NCBI GenBank assembly: GCA_022824605.1
Contig: JAJDZO010000113.1
Location: 1 to 5,798, forward strand
From: Acidimicrobiia bacterium
GTDB taxonomy: Bacteria > Actinomycetota > Acidimicrobiia > Acidimicrobiales > Aldehydirespiratoraceae
DNA: 5,798 nt
Direction of reading: 5' to 3'
The notes below the pieces were generated by a model. The model ran no database searches and had not been told where the DNA came from. It was given only the letters and a program-made list of their open reading frames with translations. A program made the translations under genes and the position numbers. Positions 1 through 5,202 of the stretch are shown here, piece by piece; within the stretch, counting starts at the first letter, position 1, and each line of letters begins with the position of its first letter.

Positions 1-19
1 TCAGCCCTCCCAACGCGTC

Positions 20-43
20 CGTGCCCCGCCGAAGCGGGGCACG
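20..43 (+). terminator. Terminator-like hairpin of an upstream gene
   Basis: Bases 20-29 and 34-43 form a perfect 10-bp GC-rich stem closed by a four-base CGAA loop. Only two T residues follow (ttctgcg), so it is not a classical U-tract terminator, but strong hairpins with a weak U tract are commonly accepted as terminators in high-GC actinobacteria. It would end transcription from a gene left of the window and insulate the operon. The stem could equally serve a minus-strand transcript, where the flank is also poor in T. Confidence 0.45.
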
Positions 44-53
44 TTCTGCGAGT

Positions 54-102
54 CAGCAGAGGAGCAAGCTCACGGAACCGAATACTTCGGTCCTCTCCGC
101 TG
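54..102. other. Possible structured element with nested stems
   Basis: Bases 54-57 pair with 99-102 and 58-63 pair with 91-96, leaving a two-base bulge (97-98). Inside, 78-82 pair with 86-90 around a three-base loop (tac). The 64-77 segment stays unpaired. This could be a second transcript-end structure or part of a leader RNA. It does not match a tRNA (no T-arm sequence) or any riboswitch I recognise. The pairing was found by eye, without an energy calculation. Confidence 0.25.
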
Positions 103-267
103 AGGGCATCCTACACGCGAAGCTCGACACGAACACAAGCCATAAGCACTGAGGCCTTCCCGACGCAATCCTTCGAGCCATCAACTACGCCTCGGCGCGC
201 GCCCGCGACTACTGCTGAGCGCATTGCCGGGACGGTGCCGGGCACGACTGGCGGCTGTCCGACATTT

Positions 268-276
268 TGGTATACA
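268..276 (+). promoter_or_regulatory. Candidate extended -10 promoter element
   Basis: The string tggtataca has a TGn followed by TATA-like bases in the only clearly AT-leaning patch (about 262-276) of the leader. It would place a transcript start near 283 and give a leader of roughly 60 nt before the binding-protein ATG. There is no good -35 hexamer 17 bp upstream, so this rests on the extended -10 alone. The cgactg/cagtcg inverted pair at 245-280 overlaps it and could bind a regulator; that is speculation. Confidence 0.25.
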
Positions 277-328
277 GTCGCGACGCCGGCCGCCGCCAAC
301 GTCGTGTCGGCCTTACGTTCATCACTCT

Positions 329-339
329 GGAGAAGGGGG
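329..339 (+). promoter_or_regulatory. Ribosome binding site deciding the binding-protein start
   Basis: The purine run ggagaaggggg ends six bases before the ATG at 346. It is the strongest Shine-Dalgarno-like stretch in the leader. It favours 346 over the in-frame GTG codons at 235 and 304, which lack such a site and would add unrelated residues before the signal peptide. Confidence 0.7.
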
Positions 340-345
340 CGTCCC

Positions 346-2154
346 ATGGGGACTTCATGGATAAGAGATGAGTACGGCTCGGAGGTCGCAGACCTGACCG
401 ACCAGTACCAGGCCAAGGCCATCGACCGGCGGGTGTTCATGAAGCGCCTCGGCCTGTCGGGCATCGGCGTGGCCGCCGCGGCAAGCATCCTGGCCGCCTG
501 CGGCGACGACGAGGAGGCCGCACCCACCACCACCGCAGCCCCCGCCGCACCGGCTGACGGCGACGACGAAGCGCCCGCCACCACCGCAGCCCCCGCCGAG
601 GAGCCGGCCGCCACCGGGCCCACCCAGGGCGGCACCCTGCGGGAGGGCTACAACCGCGACGTCTCCAAGCACGACCCGCTCACCACCAACTGGTACGACC
701 CGGCCTTCTTCGCCATCTACGAGGCCATCCTGTCGAACGACCCGTCGGGTGCCGACGTGCCCCAGTTCGCCTCGGGCTTCTCGGTCTCAGACGACGGTCT
801 CACCTACACCTTCGACATCCCCGACGGCAAGCTCTCGCACTCCGGCGGAACCATCGACGCCGAGATGGTGGCCGAGTTCTACCGCTCGGTGCAGGCCTTC
901 AGCTTCATCGCCGGGCTGGCCGCTCCGGTCGACACCTACGAGGCCGACGGCAACACCGTCATCATGAAGATGAAGAACCCGTGGATCGGCGCCCTCGGCC
1001 CGCACAAGACCGGCTACTGGCGCATCCTCAACATCGACACCTGGAAGGACAGCACCCTCAACGCCGACGGCTCGCTCAACCCGGAGTCGTCCTACGGCAC
1101 CGAGTTCGCCGACGGCACCGGGCCGTTCACCCACGACGAGTGGGTTCCGGGAAGCCATGTGTCGGTGAAGCGCTGGGCCGACTACCCCGGCTCGAACACG
1201 CCGTTCTTCGACAACAAGGGACCGGCCTACCTCGACGGGATCCGCTGGACGGTGATCACCGAGGAGGGCCAGCGGGCCACCCAGCTCGAGAACGGCGACA
1301 TCGACACGCTGATCAACCCGGCCCACATCGACATATCCAGGCTGGAGAACAACTCGGACCTAACCGTGATCCGCCATCCCGAGTGGTCGGGCTTCCATCT
1401 GGCCATGAACCGCGACTACGACGAGCTGTTCGGCGATGTGCTCACCCGCCAGGGGCTGTCGCACTCGCTGGACCGTGAGGGCATGGTGAACGCCATCCTG
1501 GCCGGCAACGGGGCGGCCACCTACGGGCCGTTCCCCACCACCGACCGCCAGTACGACCCGGCCGTGGAGCAGTTCAACCAGTTCGACGTGGATCTGGCCA
1601 ACCAGAAGCTCGACGAGGCCGGCTGGGAGATGGGCGACGACGGCGTGCGGGTGCGCGACGGCCACCGTTTCGAGTTCCGCTATCTCGTAGAGGACGAGTC
1701 GGTGCAGAAGAACGTGGCCGCCGCAGTGTCGGCCCAGTTCGCCAAGGTGGGCGTACGCGCCAACCTCAACGTCGTCGACCGTGGCCTCGCCTTCACCGAG
1801 CAGAGCCGGCCGGGACGCGACTCCGTCGAGATGTCGCTGTTCTTCTGGCTGTGGCCCATCCCCCTCGATGTGCTCATCCTGTTCGGCTGGTCGGCCACCA
1901 TCCCGGTGCCCAACTTCTCGCACGCGGTCGAGCCCCGCATCGACGACGCCATCGCGGCGTGGCAGCAGTCGGGCACCGAGGCCGAGGCGCAGGCCGCATC
2001 GTCGGAGTTCCAGCTGGCCTGGGCCGAGCAGCTTCCGTACCTGCCGATCATGAACCAGAACGCCACCTTCGTACACAACAACAAGGTGCACGGCTGGCAG
2101 CCGTTCGTGTGGAACCTCTACCCGTACTACAACGACACGTGGATCGAGGGCTAG
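346..2154 (+). CDS. ABC transporter substrate-binding lipoprotein, family 5 (peptide/nickel type), Tat-exported
   Basis: A 602-residue extracytoplasmic solute receptor that would capture a ligand and hand it to the two permeases encoded downstream. The ATG at 346 follows a good ribosome binding site. The N-terminus carries a twin-arginine motif (DRRVFMK, residues 27-33), a hydrophobic stretch (about 35-49) and a lipobox LAAC with Cys52, so a folded, lipid-anchored Tat substrate is inferred. Residues about 53-96 are an acidic Ala/Pro/Thr linker. The remainder fits SBP_bac_5: GTGPF at 257-261 followed by a W..G....K pattern, a P.....LD.I segment near 287-300, and a WAEQLPYLPI segment near the C-terminus as in DppA/OppA relatives. 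The usual length is 500-550 residues; the long pre-RR region and linker explain the excess. The ligand cannot be deduced: the family includes peptide, nickel, glutathione and sugar receptors. The stop is 44 bases before the chosen permease start. Confidence 0.93.
   Translation: MGTSWIRDEYGSEVADLTDQYQAKAIDRRVFMKRLGLSGIGVAAAASILAACGDDEEAAPTTTAAPAAPADGDDEAPATTAAPAEEPAATGPTQGGTLREGYNRDVSKHDPLTTNWYDPAFFAIYEAILSNDPSGADVPQFASGFSVSDDGLTYTFDIPDGKLSHSGGTIDAEMVAEFYRSVQAFSFIAGLAAPVDTYEADGNTVIMKMKNPWIGALGPHKTGYWRILNIDTWKDSTLNADGSLNPESSYGTEFADGTGPFTHDEWVPGSHVSVKRWADYPGSNTPFFDNKGPAYLDGIRWTVITEEGQRATQLENGDIDTLINPAHIDISRLENNSDLTVIRHPEWSGFHLAMNRDYDELFGDVLTRQGLSHSLDREGMVNAILAGNGAATYGPFPTTDRQYDPAVEQFNQFDVDLANQKLDEAGWEMGDDGVRVRDGHRFEFRYLVEDESVQKNVAAAVSAQFAKVGVRANLNVVDRGLAFTEQSRPGRDSVEMSLFFWLWPIPLDVLILFGWSATIPVPNFSHAVEPRIDDAIAAWQQSGTEAEAQAASSEFQLAWAEQLPYLPIMNQNATFVHNNKVHGWQPFVWNLYPYYNDTWIEG
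527..598 (+). repeat. Direct repeat encoding the receptor's Ala/Pro/Thr linker
   Basis: A 21-bp stretch at 527-547 recurs exactly at 578-598, an offset of 51 bp (17 codons), so the duplication stays in frame. It extends leftwards imperfectly to about 521/572. The protein reads as TTTAAPAAPA then ATTAAPAEEP around residues 61-86. The position just after the lipid-anchor cysteine suggests a flexible tether that varies in length by slippage or unequal exchange. Confidence 0.75.
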
Positions 2155-2189
2155 AGGGCTCAGAAGGCCAAGAGCCTGTCGAGCACAGC

Positions 2190-2210
2190 GGCGGCGCCGT
2201 GTCCGCCGCC
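2190..2210 (+). other. Hairpin enclosing the permease GTG start
   Basis: Bases 2190-2196 pair with 2204-2210 as a 7-bp all-GC stem, and the seven-base loop (2197-2203) contains the GTG at 2199. A weaker stem (2156-2161 with 2172-2177, one G-U pair) lies just after the receptor stop. Together they could lower translation of the permease relative to the receptor, as is usual for binding-protein operons. In such GC-rich DNA a stem of this size can arise by chance. Confidence 0.3.
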
Positions 2211-3158
2211 ATAGAGGGCGCAGGATCGGCCGTCGCGGCGCGGCGGCTCGACTGGGAGGACCGGCTCCTCGAACTGGAGGAGGCCCAGCACATCGGCCGG
2301 CTGCGGCGCAGCCTGAGGCGCATGCGCCACAACCGGCTGCTGCTGCTGGGCTCCGCGCTGGGTGTGGTGGTGCTGGCCGCAGGGATCCTGGGACCGTGGA
2401 TCACCGGCGGCGACTACGTCACCCAGGACTTCCAAGACATCCACCTTCCGCCGCTGAGCGACGGGCACATCTTCGGCACCGACGCGCTGGGCCGAGACAT
2501 GGCCGTCAGGGTCTTCGTGGGCATCAGGGTGAGCCTCACCGTGGCCGCCGGGGTGACAGTGCTGGCCCTGATAGCCGGCATCGTGCTCGGAATGGTGGCC
2601 GGCTACGTGCGGGGCTGGACCGACCGCGCCATCGGCGGGGCCGTCGACTTCATCTGGGGCTTCCCGCTGATCCTGCTGGCCGTGCTGTTCGTCGGAGGGA
2701 TGGGCGGCGGCCTGTTCCCGGTGATCCTGGCCGTCGGCCTGGTCAACACCGCGGCCATCGCCCGGGTGGTGCGGGGCGAAGTTCTGGCCCTTTCGCAGCG
2801 CGAGTTCGTGGAGGCGGCCCGCGCCGGCGGCTACTCGGCGATGCGCATCATGTGGCGCCACATATTCCCCAACATCCTGGCCCCCGCCTTCGTGCTGGCG
2901 TCCTACTACGTGGCCGTGGCCGTGATCGCCGAGGCGGCCCTGTCGTTCATCGGGTTGGGCGCCCAGCCTCCCACCCCGAGCCTGGGGCAGATGGTGGCCG
3001 ACGGCCGCAACTTCCTGCGGCTCAACCACTGGGAGTCGACCATCCCGGGTATCGCCATCGTGTTGGTGGTGCTGTCGGTGAGCCTGATCGGCGACGGGCT
3101 GCGCGACGTGTTCGATCCGCGCCTGCGCCACGAAGCCAAGTCGGTGGACGAGCAATGA
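2199..3158 (+). CDS. ABC transporter permease, DppC/OppC type
   Basis: A 319-residue inner-membrane subunit forming half of the translocation channel with the DppB-type protein. An N-terminal cytoplasmic stretch rich in Arg/Glu/Leu (about 1-45) precedes the first membrane helix (about 47-68). GTDALGRD (93-100) is the conserved segment before the BPD_transp_1 domain. Further helices lie near 112-136, 155-190 (probably two), 226-253 and 283-305. The coupling-loop EAA motif reads EAARAGG at 205-211 and would dock on the ATPase. QPPTPSLG (256-263) and the terminal DPRLR are typical of DppC. The start is the uncertain part: GTG 2199 has no clear Shine-Dalgarno and sits in a hairpin loop. GTG 2139, overlapping the receptor gene by 16 bases, would give 339 residues. 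Family proteins are about 290-310 long, which favours 2199 or slightly later. The TGA overlaps an ATG (ATGA, 3155-3158). Confidence 0.9.
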   Translation: MSAAIEGAGSAVAARRLDWEDRLLELEEAQHIGRLRRSLRRMRHNRLLLLGSALGVVVLAAGILGPWITGGDYVTQDFQDIHLPPLSDGHIFGTDALGRDMAVRVFVGIRVSLTVAAGVTVLALIAGIVLGMVAGYVRGWTDRAIGGAVDFIWGFPLILLAVLFVGGMGGGLFPVILAVGLVNTAAIARVVRGEVLALSQREFVEAARAGGYSAMRIMWRHIFPNILAPAFVLASYYVAVAVIAEAALSFIGLGAQPPTPSLGQMVADGRNFLRLNHWESTIPGIAIVLVVLSVSLIGDGLRDVFDPRLRHEAKSVDEQ

Positions 3159-3181
3159 GCGCCCAAGGAGCCGCGCGATGA
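3155..3181 (+). other. Eight-codon mini-ORF linking stop and start codons
   Basis: The reading frame MSAQGAAR begins at an ATG overlapping the DppC-type stop (ATGA at 3155-3158). It ends at a TGA overlapping the next ATG (ATGA at 3178-3181). It is too short to be called a gene. It matters only as a stepping stone through which a terminating ribosome could re-initiate. The AAGGAG inside it (3165-3170) is the ribosome binding site for the next ATG. Confidence 0.3.
3165..3170 (+). promoter_or_regulatory. Strong ribosome binding site before the duplicated DppB start
   Basis: AAGGAG lies seven bases before the ATG at 3178, ideal spacing. The functional DppB start at 3252 has only ggag at 3235-3238 (13 bases away) or gtgagg at 3242-3247 (four bases away). 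The best signal at this junction therefore feeds the short upstream frame, not the full-length gene. Confidence 0.7.
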
Positions 3182-3255
3182 AGCGGATCGCAGCCCGCTC
3201 GGTGTACACGCTCGAGGGCTGCACGGCGGCAGCCGGAGACGGTGAGGCGCGATGA
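3178..3255 (+). CDS. 25-codon ORF repeating the DppB N-terminus (leader peptide or broken duplicate)
   Basis: This frame encodes MKRIAARSVYTL and then EGCTAAAGDGEAR. Its first 12 residues are identical to those of the permease starting at 3252, and the five base differences between the copies across those codons are all synonymous third-position changes. It has a better Shine-Dalgarno (AAGGAG, 7-base spacing) than the permease. Its TGA (3253-3255) overlaps the permease ATG as ATGA, so translating it would bring ribosomes to that start. The two ATGs are 74 bases apart, out of frame. It may be a remnant of a partial duplication or of recombination with a paralogous dppB, a translational coupler, or an assembly artefact joining strain variants. 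The second half resembles nothing I know. The frame is certain; a function for the peptide is not supported. Confidence 0.45.
   Translation: MKRIAARSVYTLEGCTAAAGDGEAR
3217..3234 (+). other. Hairpin between the two DppB-type starts
   Basis: ggctgc (3217-3222) and gcagcc (3229-3234) form a perfect 6-bp stem with a six-base loop. It abuts the ggag at 3235-3238 that could serve the full-length permease. A ribosome translating the 25-codon frame would melt it, so it could couple the two, but no anti-Shine-Dalgarno pairing is evident and the stem is short. Confidence 0.3.
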
Positions 3256-4169
3256 AGCGCATCGCGGCCCGGTCCGTCTACACGCTCATCGTGTTGCTGT
3301 TGTCGTCGATCGCGGTCTTCTACGCCATCCGGCTCTCGGGTGGCGACGCGGTGTCGGCCCGGCTGCCTGCGTCGGCCTCCTATGAGGACCGGGAGGAGTT
3401 TCGGGAGCTGCTGGGCCTCAACGACCCGGTCCACGAGCAGTACTTCCGCTACATGGGCCGCCTGCTCACCTTCGACCTGGGCAAGTCGCTCACCAACAAC
3501 GCCGACATCTTCGAGATGCTCACCCACCACGGCAAGAACAGCCTGATACTGGGAGCCGCGGCCTTCTTGCTGGTGTTCGTGATCGGGGTGCCGTTAGGCA
3601 TCCTGGCGGCGGTCAGACGCAACAGCTGGGCAGACGGCTCGGTGATGACGTTCTCGGTGGCCGGCATGGCCGTGCCCAACTTCTGGCTGGCGCTGCTGTC
3701 GGTGTGGTTGTTCGCGTCCACTCTGGGATGGCTGCCGTCGGCCGGTTGCTGCAGCCTCAAGCAGCTGATCCTCCCCGCGGTGGTGCTGGCCATGGAAGGG
3801 ATCGCCCTGACCGTGCGCATGACCCGCTCGGCCATGCTCGAGAACCTCGGCCAGGACTTCGTGCGGACGCTTCGGGCGGGCGGGCTGTCGGAAGCGAGCA
3901 TCGTCGGCAAGCATGTGCTGCGCAACGCCATGGTGCCGATCATCTCGCTGGCCGGCCTGCGGATCGGCCAGATCGTCGGCTACGCGCTGGTGGTGGAGAC
4001 GATCTTCGGCTGGCCAGGACTCGGCCAGGTGCTGGTGAACGCGGTGCTGAGGCGCGACTATCCGGTGGCCCAGTTCTTCTCGCTGGTGCTGATCGCCATC
4101 GTGGTGCTGAGCAACTGGCTGGCCGACGTCGGCTACACCGTGGCCAATCCCAGGCTGCGCAAGGCATGA
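3252..4169 (+). CDS. ABC transporter permease, DppB/OppB type
   Basis: A 305-residue inner-membrane subunit pairing with the DppC-type protein. The first membrane helix spans about 8-27. The external region that follows carries LGLNDPVHEQYFRYMGRL and FDLGKSL, hallmarks of the DppB family. More helices lie near 97-120, 131-155, 168-188, 229-253 and 273-295. The EAA-type coupling loop is DFVRTLRAGG at 202-211 followed by HVLRNAMVP. VETIFGWPGLG and the terminal NPRLR are also family-typical. Length is normal. The start at 3252 retains the full first helix and is reached through an ATGA overlap with the duplicated short frame, but its own ribosome binding site is modest. A vicinal Cys pair (GCC, near residues 163-165) lies in a predicted loop. 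The order C-type then B-type is the reverse of classical dpp operons. Its TGA also overlaps an ATG at 4166. Confidence 0.92.
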   Translation: MKRIAARSVYTLIVLLLSSIAVFYAIRLSGGDAVSARLPASASYEDREEFRELLGLNDPVHEQYFRYMGRLLTFDLGKSLTNNADIFEMLTHHGKNSLILGAAAFLLVFVIGVPLGILAAVRRNSWADGSVMTFSVAGMAVPNFWLALLSVWLFASTLGWLPSAGCCSLKQLILPAVVLAMEGIALTVRMTRSAMLENLGQDFVRTLRAGGLSEASIVGKHVLRNAMVPIISLAGLRIGQIVGYALVVETIFGWPGLGQVLVNAVLRRDYPVAQFFSLVLIAIVVLSNWLADVGYTVANPRLRKA

Positions 4170-4180
4170 GCCCGCCATGA
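4166..4180 (+). other. Four-codon stop-start link between permease and ATPase genes
   Basis: ATG 4166 overlaps the DppB-type stop as ATGA. It reads MSPP and stops at a TGA overlapping the ATPase ATG (ATGA, 4177-4180). The direct gap between genes is seven bases. The ATPase ATG has only aagg at 4161-4164, 12 bases away, so coupled re-initiation is more likely than independent initiation. The arrangement mirrors the one at 3155-3181, but with so few codons chance is possible. Confidence 0.3.
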
Positions 4181-5187
4181 GCCCCGACGGCGGCCGGGTC
4201 GCCACCAACGGCTCCAACGGCCGGCCGGTGCTGTCGGTGCGCCAGCTCCACACCGCGGTGGCCACCCCGGAGGGCTCCTTCGACGTGGTCCGCGACGTGT
4301 CGTTCGACATCGGACCCAACGAGGTGCTGTGCCTGGTCGGCGAGAGCGGGTGCGGCAAGACGATCACCGCGCTCTCGGTCATGCGGCTGCTGCCCACACC
4401 GCCGGTTCGGATCACCTCCGGCGAGATCCTCTTCGACGGCAACGATCTCACCCAGCTGCCCGAGCGCCGGGTGCGCGATGTGCGCGCCGAGCGCATCTCG
4501 ATGATCTTCCAGGATCCCCTCACGTCGCTCGACCCGGTGTTCACGGTGGGCCAGGTGATGACCGAGGTGATCCGCACCCACCGCGACGCCACCAAGGCCG
4601 AGGCCCGCGACATGAGCGTCGACATCCTGAGAGCCGTCGGCCTGCCCGCCCCCACCGAGCGCTTCGACTCGTACCCCCACGAACTGTCGGGCGGGATGCG
4701 CCAGCGGGTGATGATCGCCACCGCCCTGGTGCTCGACCCCGAGATCCTCATCGCGGATGAGCCCACCACCGCACTCGACGTGACCGTGCAGGCCCAGATC
4801 CTCGAGCGGCTGCGCTCCGAGCAGCAGGAGCGCGCCATGTCGATGCTGCTGATCACCCACGACCTGGCCGTGGTGGCCTCGATCGCCGACCGGGTGGCGG
4901 TGATGTACGCGGGCGAGATCGTGGAGGAGGCCCCGGTGGACGAGCTGTTCTCCAACCCGCGCCATCCCTACACCCAGGGCCTGCTGAGAGCCCTGCCCCA
5001 TGCCAGCCGCAAACGCCGGGAGCTGGTGCCGATCGCGGGGCTGGTGCCGCCCATGCAGATGATGCCCCCGGGCTGCCGCTTCGCTCCCCGCTGCCCCCAC
5101 GCGCTGGAGCAGTGCTGGACCGACCAGCCCCCCCACGAGGTGGAGGCCGGAGTGGGGCTCCGCTGCTTCAACCCCCAGCCCTTCTAG
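4177..5187 (+). CDS. ABC transporter ATP-binding protein, DppD/OppD type
   Basis: A 336-residue cytoplasmic ATPase powering the transporter. All motifs are intact: Walker A GESGCGKT (55-62), Q-loop Gln112 in FQDPLTSLDP, signature LSGGM (170-174), Walker B LIADE (191-195; Asp194, catalytic Glu195), D-loop ALD (199-201) and H-loop His228. NPRHPYTQGLL (260-270) opens the oligopeptide-specific C-terminal domain, which holds four cysteines at 300, 306, 313 and 330. This spacing is conserved in DppD/DppF proteins and, as I recall, binds an iron-sulfur cluster in the mycobacterial Dpp ATPase; cluster binding here is inferred. The N-terminus has about 16 extra polar residues before the first strand. 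ATG 4177 is the first suitable start, seven bases after the permease stop. No DppF-type partner follows, unlike most operons of this family, where two ATPases or a fused pair are found. Confidence 0.94.
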   Translation: MSPDGGRVATNGSNGRPVLSVRQLHTAVATPEGSFDVVRDVSFDIGPNEVLCLVGESGCGKTITALSVMRLLPTPPVRITSGEILFDGNDLTQLPERRVRDVRAERISMIFQDPLTSLDPVFTVGQVMTEVIRTHRDATKAEARDMSVDILRAVGLPAPTERFDSYPHELSGGMRQRVMIATALVLDPEILIADEPTTALDVTVQAQILERLRSEQQERAMSMLLITHDLAVVASIADRVAVMYAGEIVEEAPVDELFSNPRHPYTQGLLRALPHASRKRRELVPIAGLVPPMQMMPPGCRFAPRCPHALEQCWTDQPPHEVEAGVGLRCFNPQPF

Positions 5188-5202
5188 CCGGCGGCACCCA
5201 GC

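Larger units (their letters stand above)
1..345. other. Gene-free leader region upstream of the transport operon
   Basis: No convincing coding region was found on either strand; reading frames crossing it are short or are antisense shadows of the binding-protein gene. The left third contains two foldable segments, entered separately. The middle has a perfect 10-bp palindrome at 195-204 (ggcgcgcgcc) and a gtgcc/ggcac palindrome at 235-245 that overlaps a direct repeat of gccggg (226-231 and 237-242). An inverted pair cgactg/cagtcg lies at 245-250 and 275-280. Any of these could be an operator, but in DNA this GC-rich short palindromes are common, so none is called as one. Confidence 0.6.
3173..3287 (+). 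repeat. Imperfect direct repeat of the DppB 5' end
   Basis: Bases 3173-3213 match 3247-3287: 41 positions with five mismatches, offset 74 bp. Each copy begins gcgcgatgaagcg and ends tacacgctc. All mismatches fall in third codon positions of the shared frame. The intervening 33 bases (3214-3246) do not resemble the sequence before the first copy, so this is not a simple full-length tandem duplication. Confidence 0.85.

Noticed and set aside
54..102. Possible tRNA-like or riboswitch fold
   Set aside because: There is no T-arm or anticodon-arm pattern, and no riboswitch core motif was recognised.
235..345. Upstream GTG extension of the binding protein (starts 235 or 304)
   Set aside because: The added residues are not signal-like. 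ATG 346 has a strong ribosome binding site and leaves a sensible Tat signal peptide.
2139..2198. GTG 2139 as the DppC-type start, overlapping the receptor gene
   Set aside because: It has no ribosome binding site and would lengthen an already long N-terminus. Kept only as an alternative.
1851..2198. Long upstream extension of the DppC-type frame into the receptor gene
   Set aside because: The extension is an out-of-frame Arg/His/Ala-rich shadow of the receptor coding sequence.
2160..3530. Long minus-strand open frame of 456 codons opposite both permease genes
   Set aside because: It is antisense to two permease genes with clear family motifs. Its product is rich in His, Gln, Arg and Gly with no recognisable domain, the usual shadow in GC-rich DNA.
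3594..4955. Long minus-strand open frame of 453 codons opposite DppB and DppD genes
   Set aside because: It lies antisense to well-supported genes. The product is Ser/Arg/Thr-rich low-complexity sequence with no domain.
3940..5136. Minus-strand open frame of 398 codons opposite the ATPase gene
   Set aside because: The ATPase on the plus strand has every catalytic motif. The antisense product is His/Gly/Ala-rich without known motifs.
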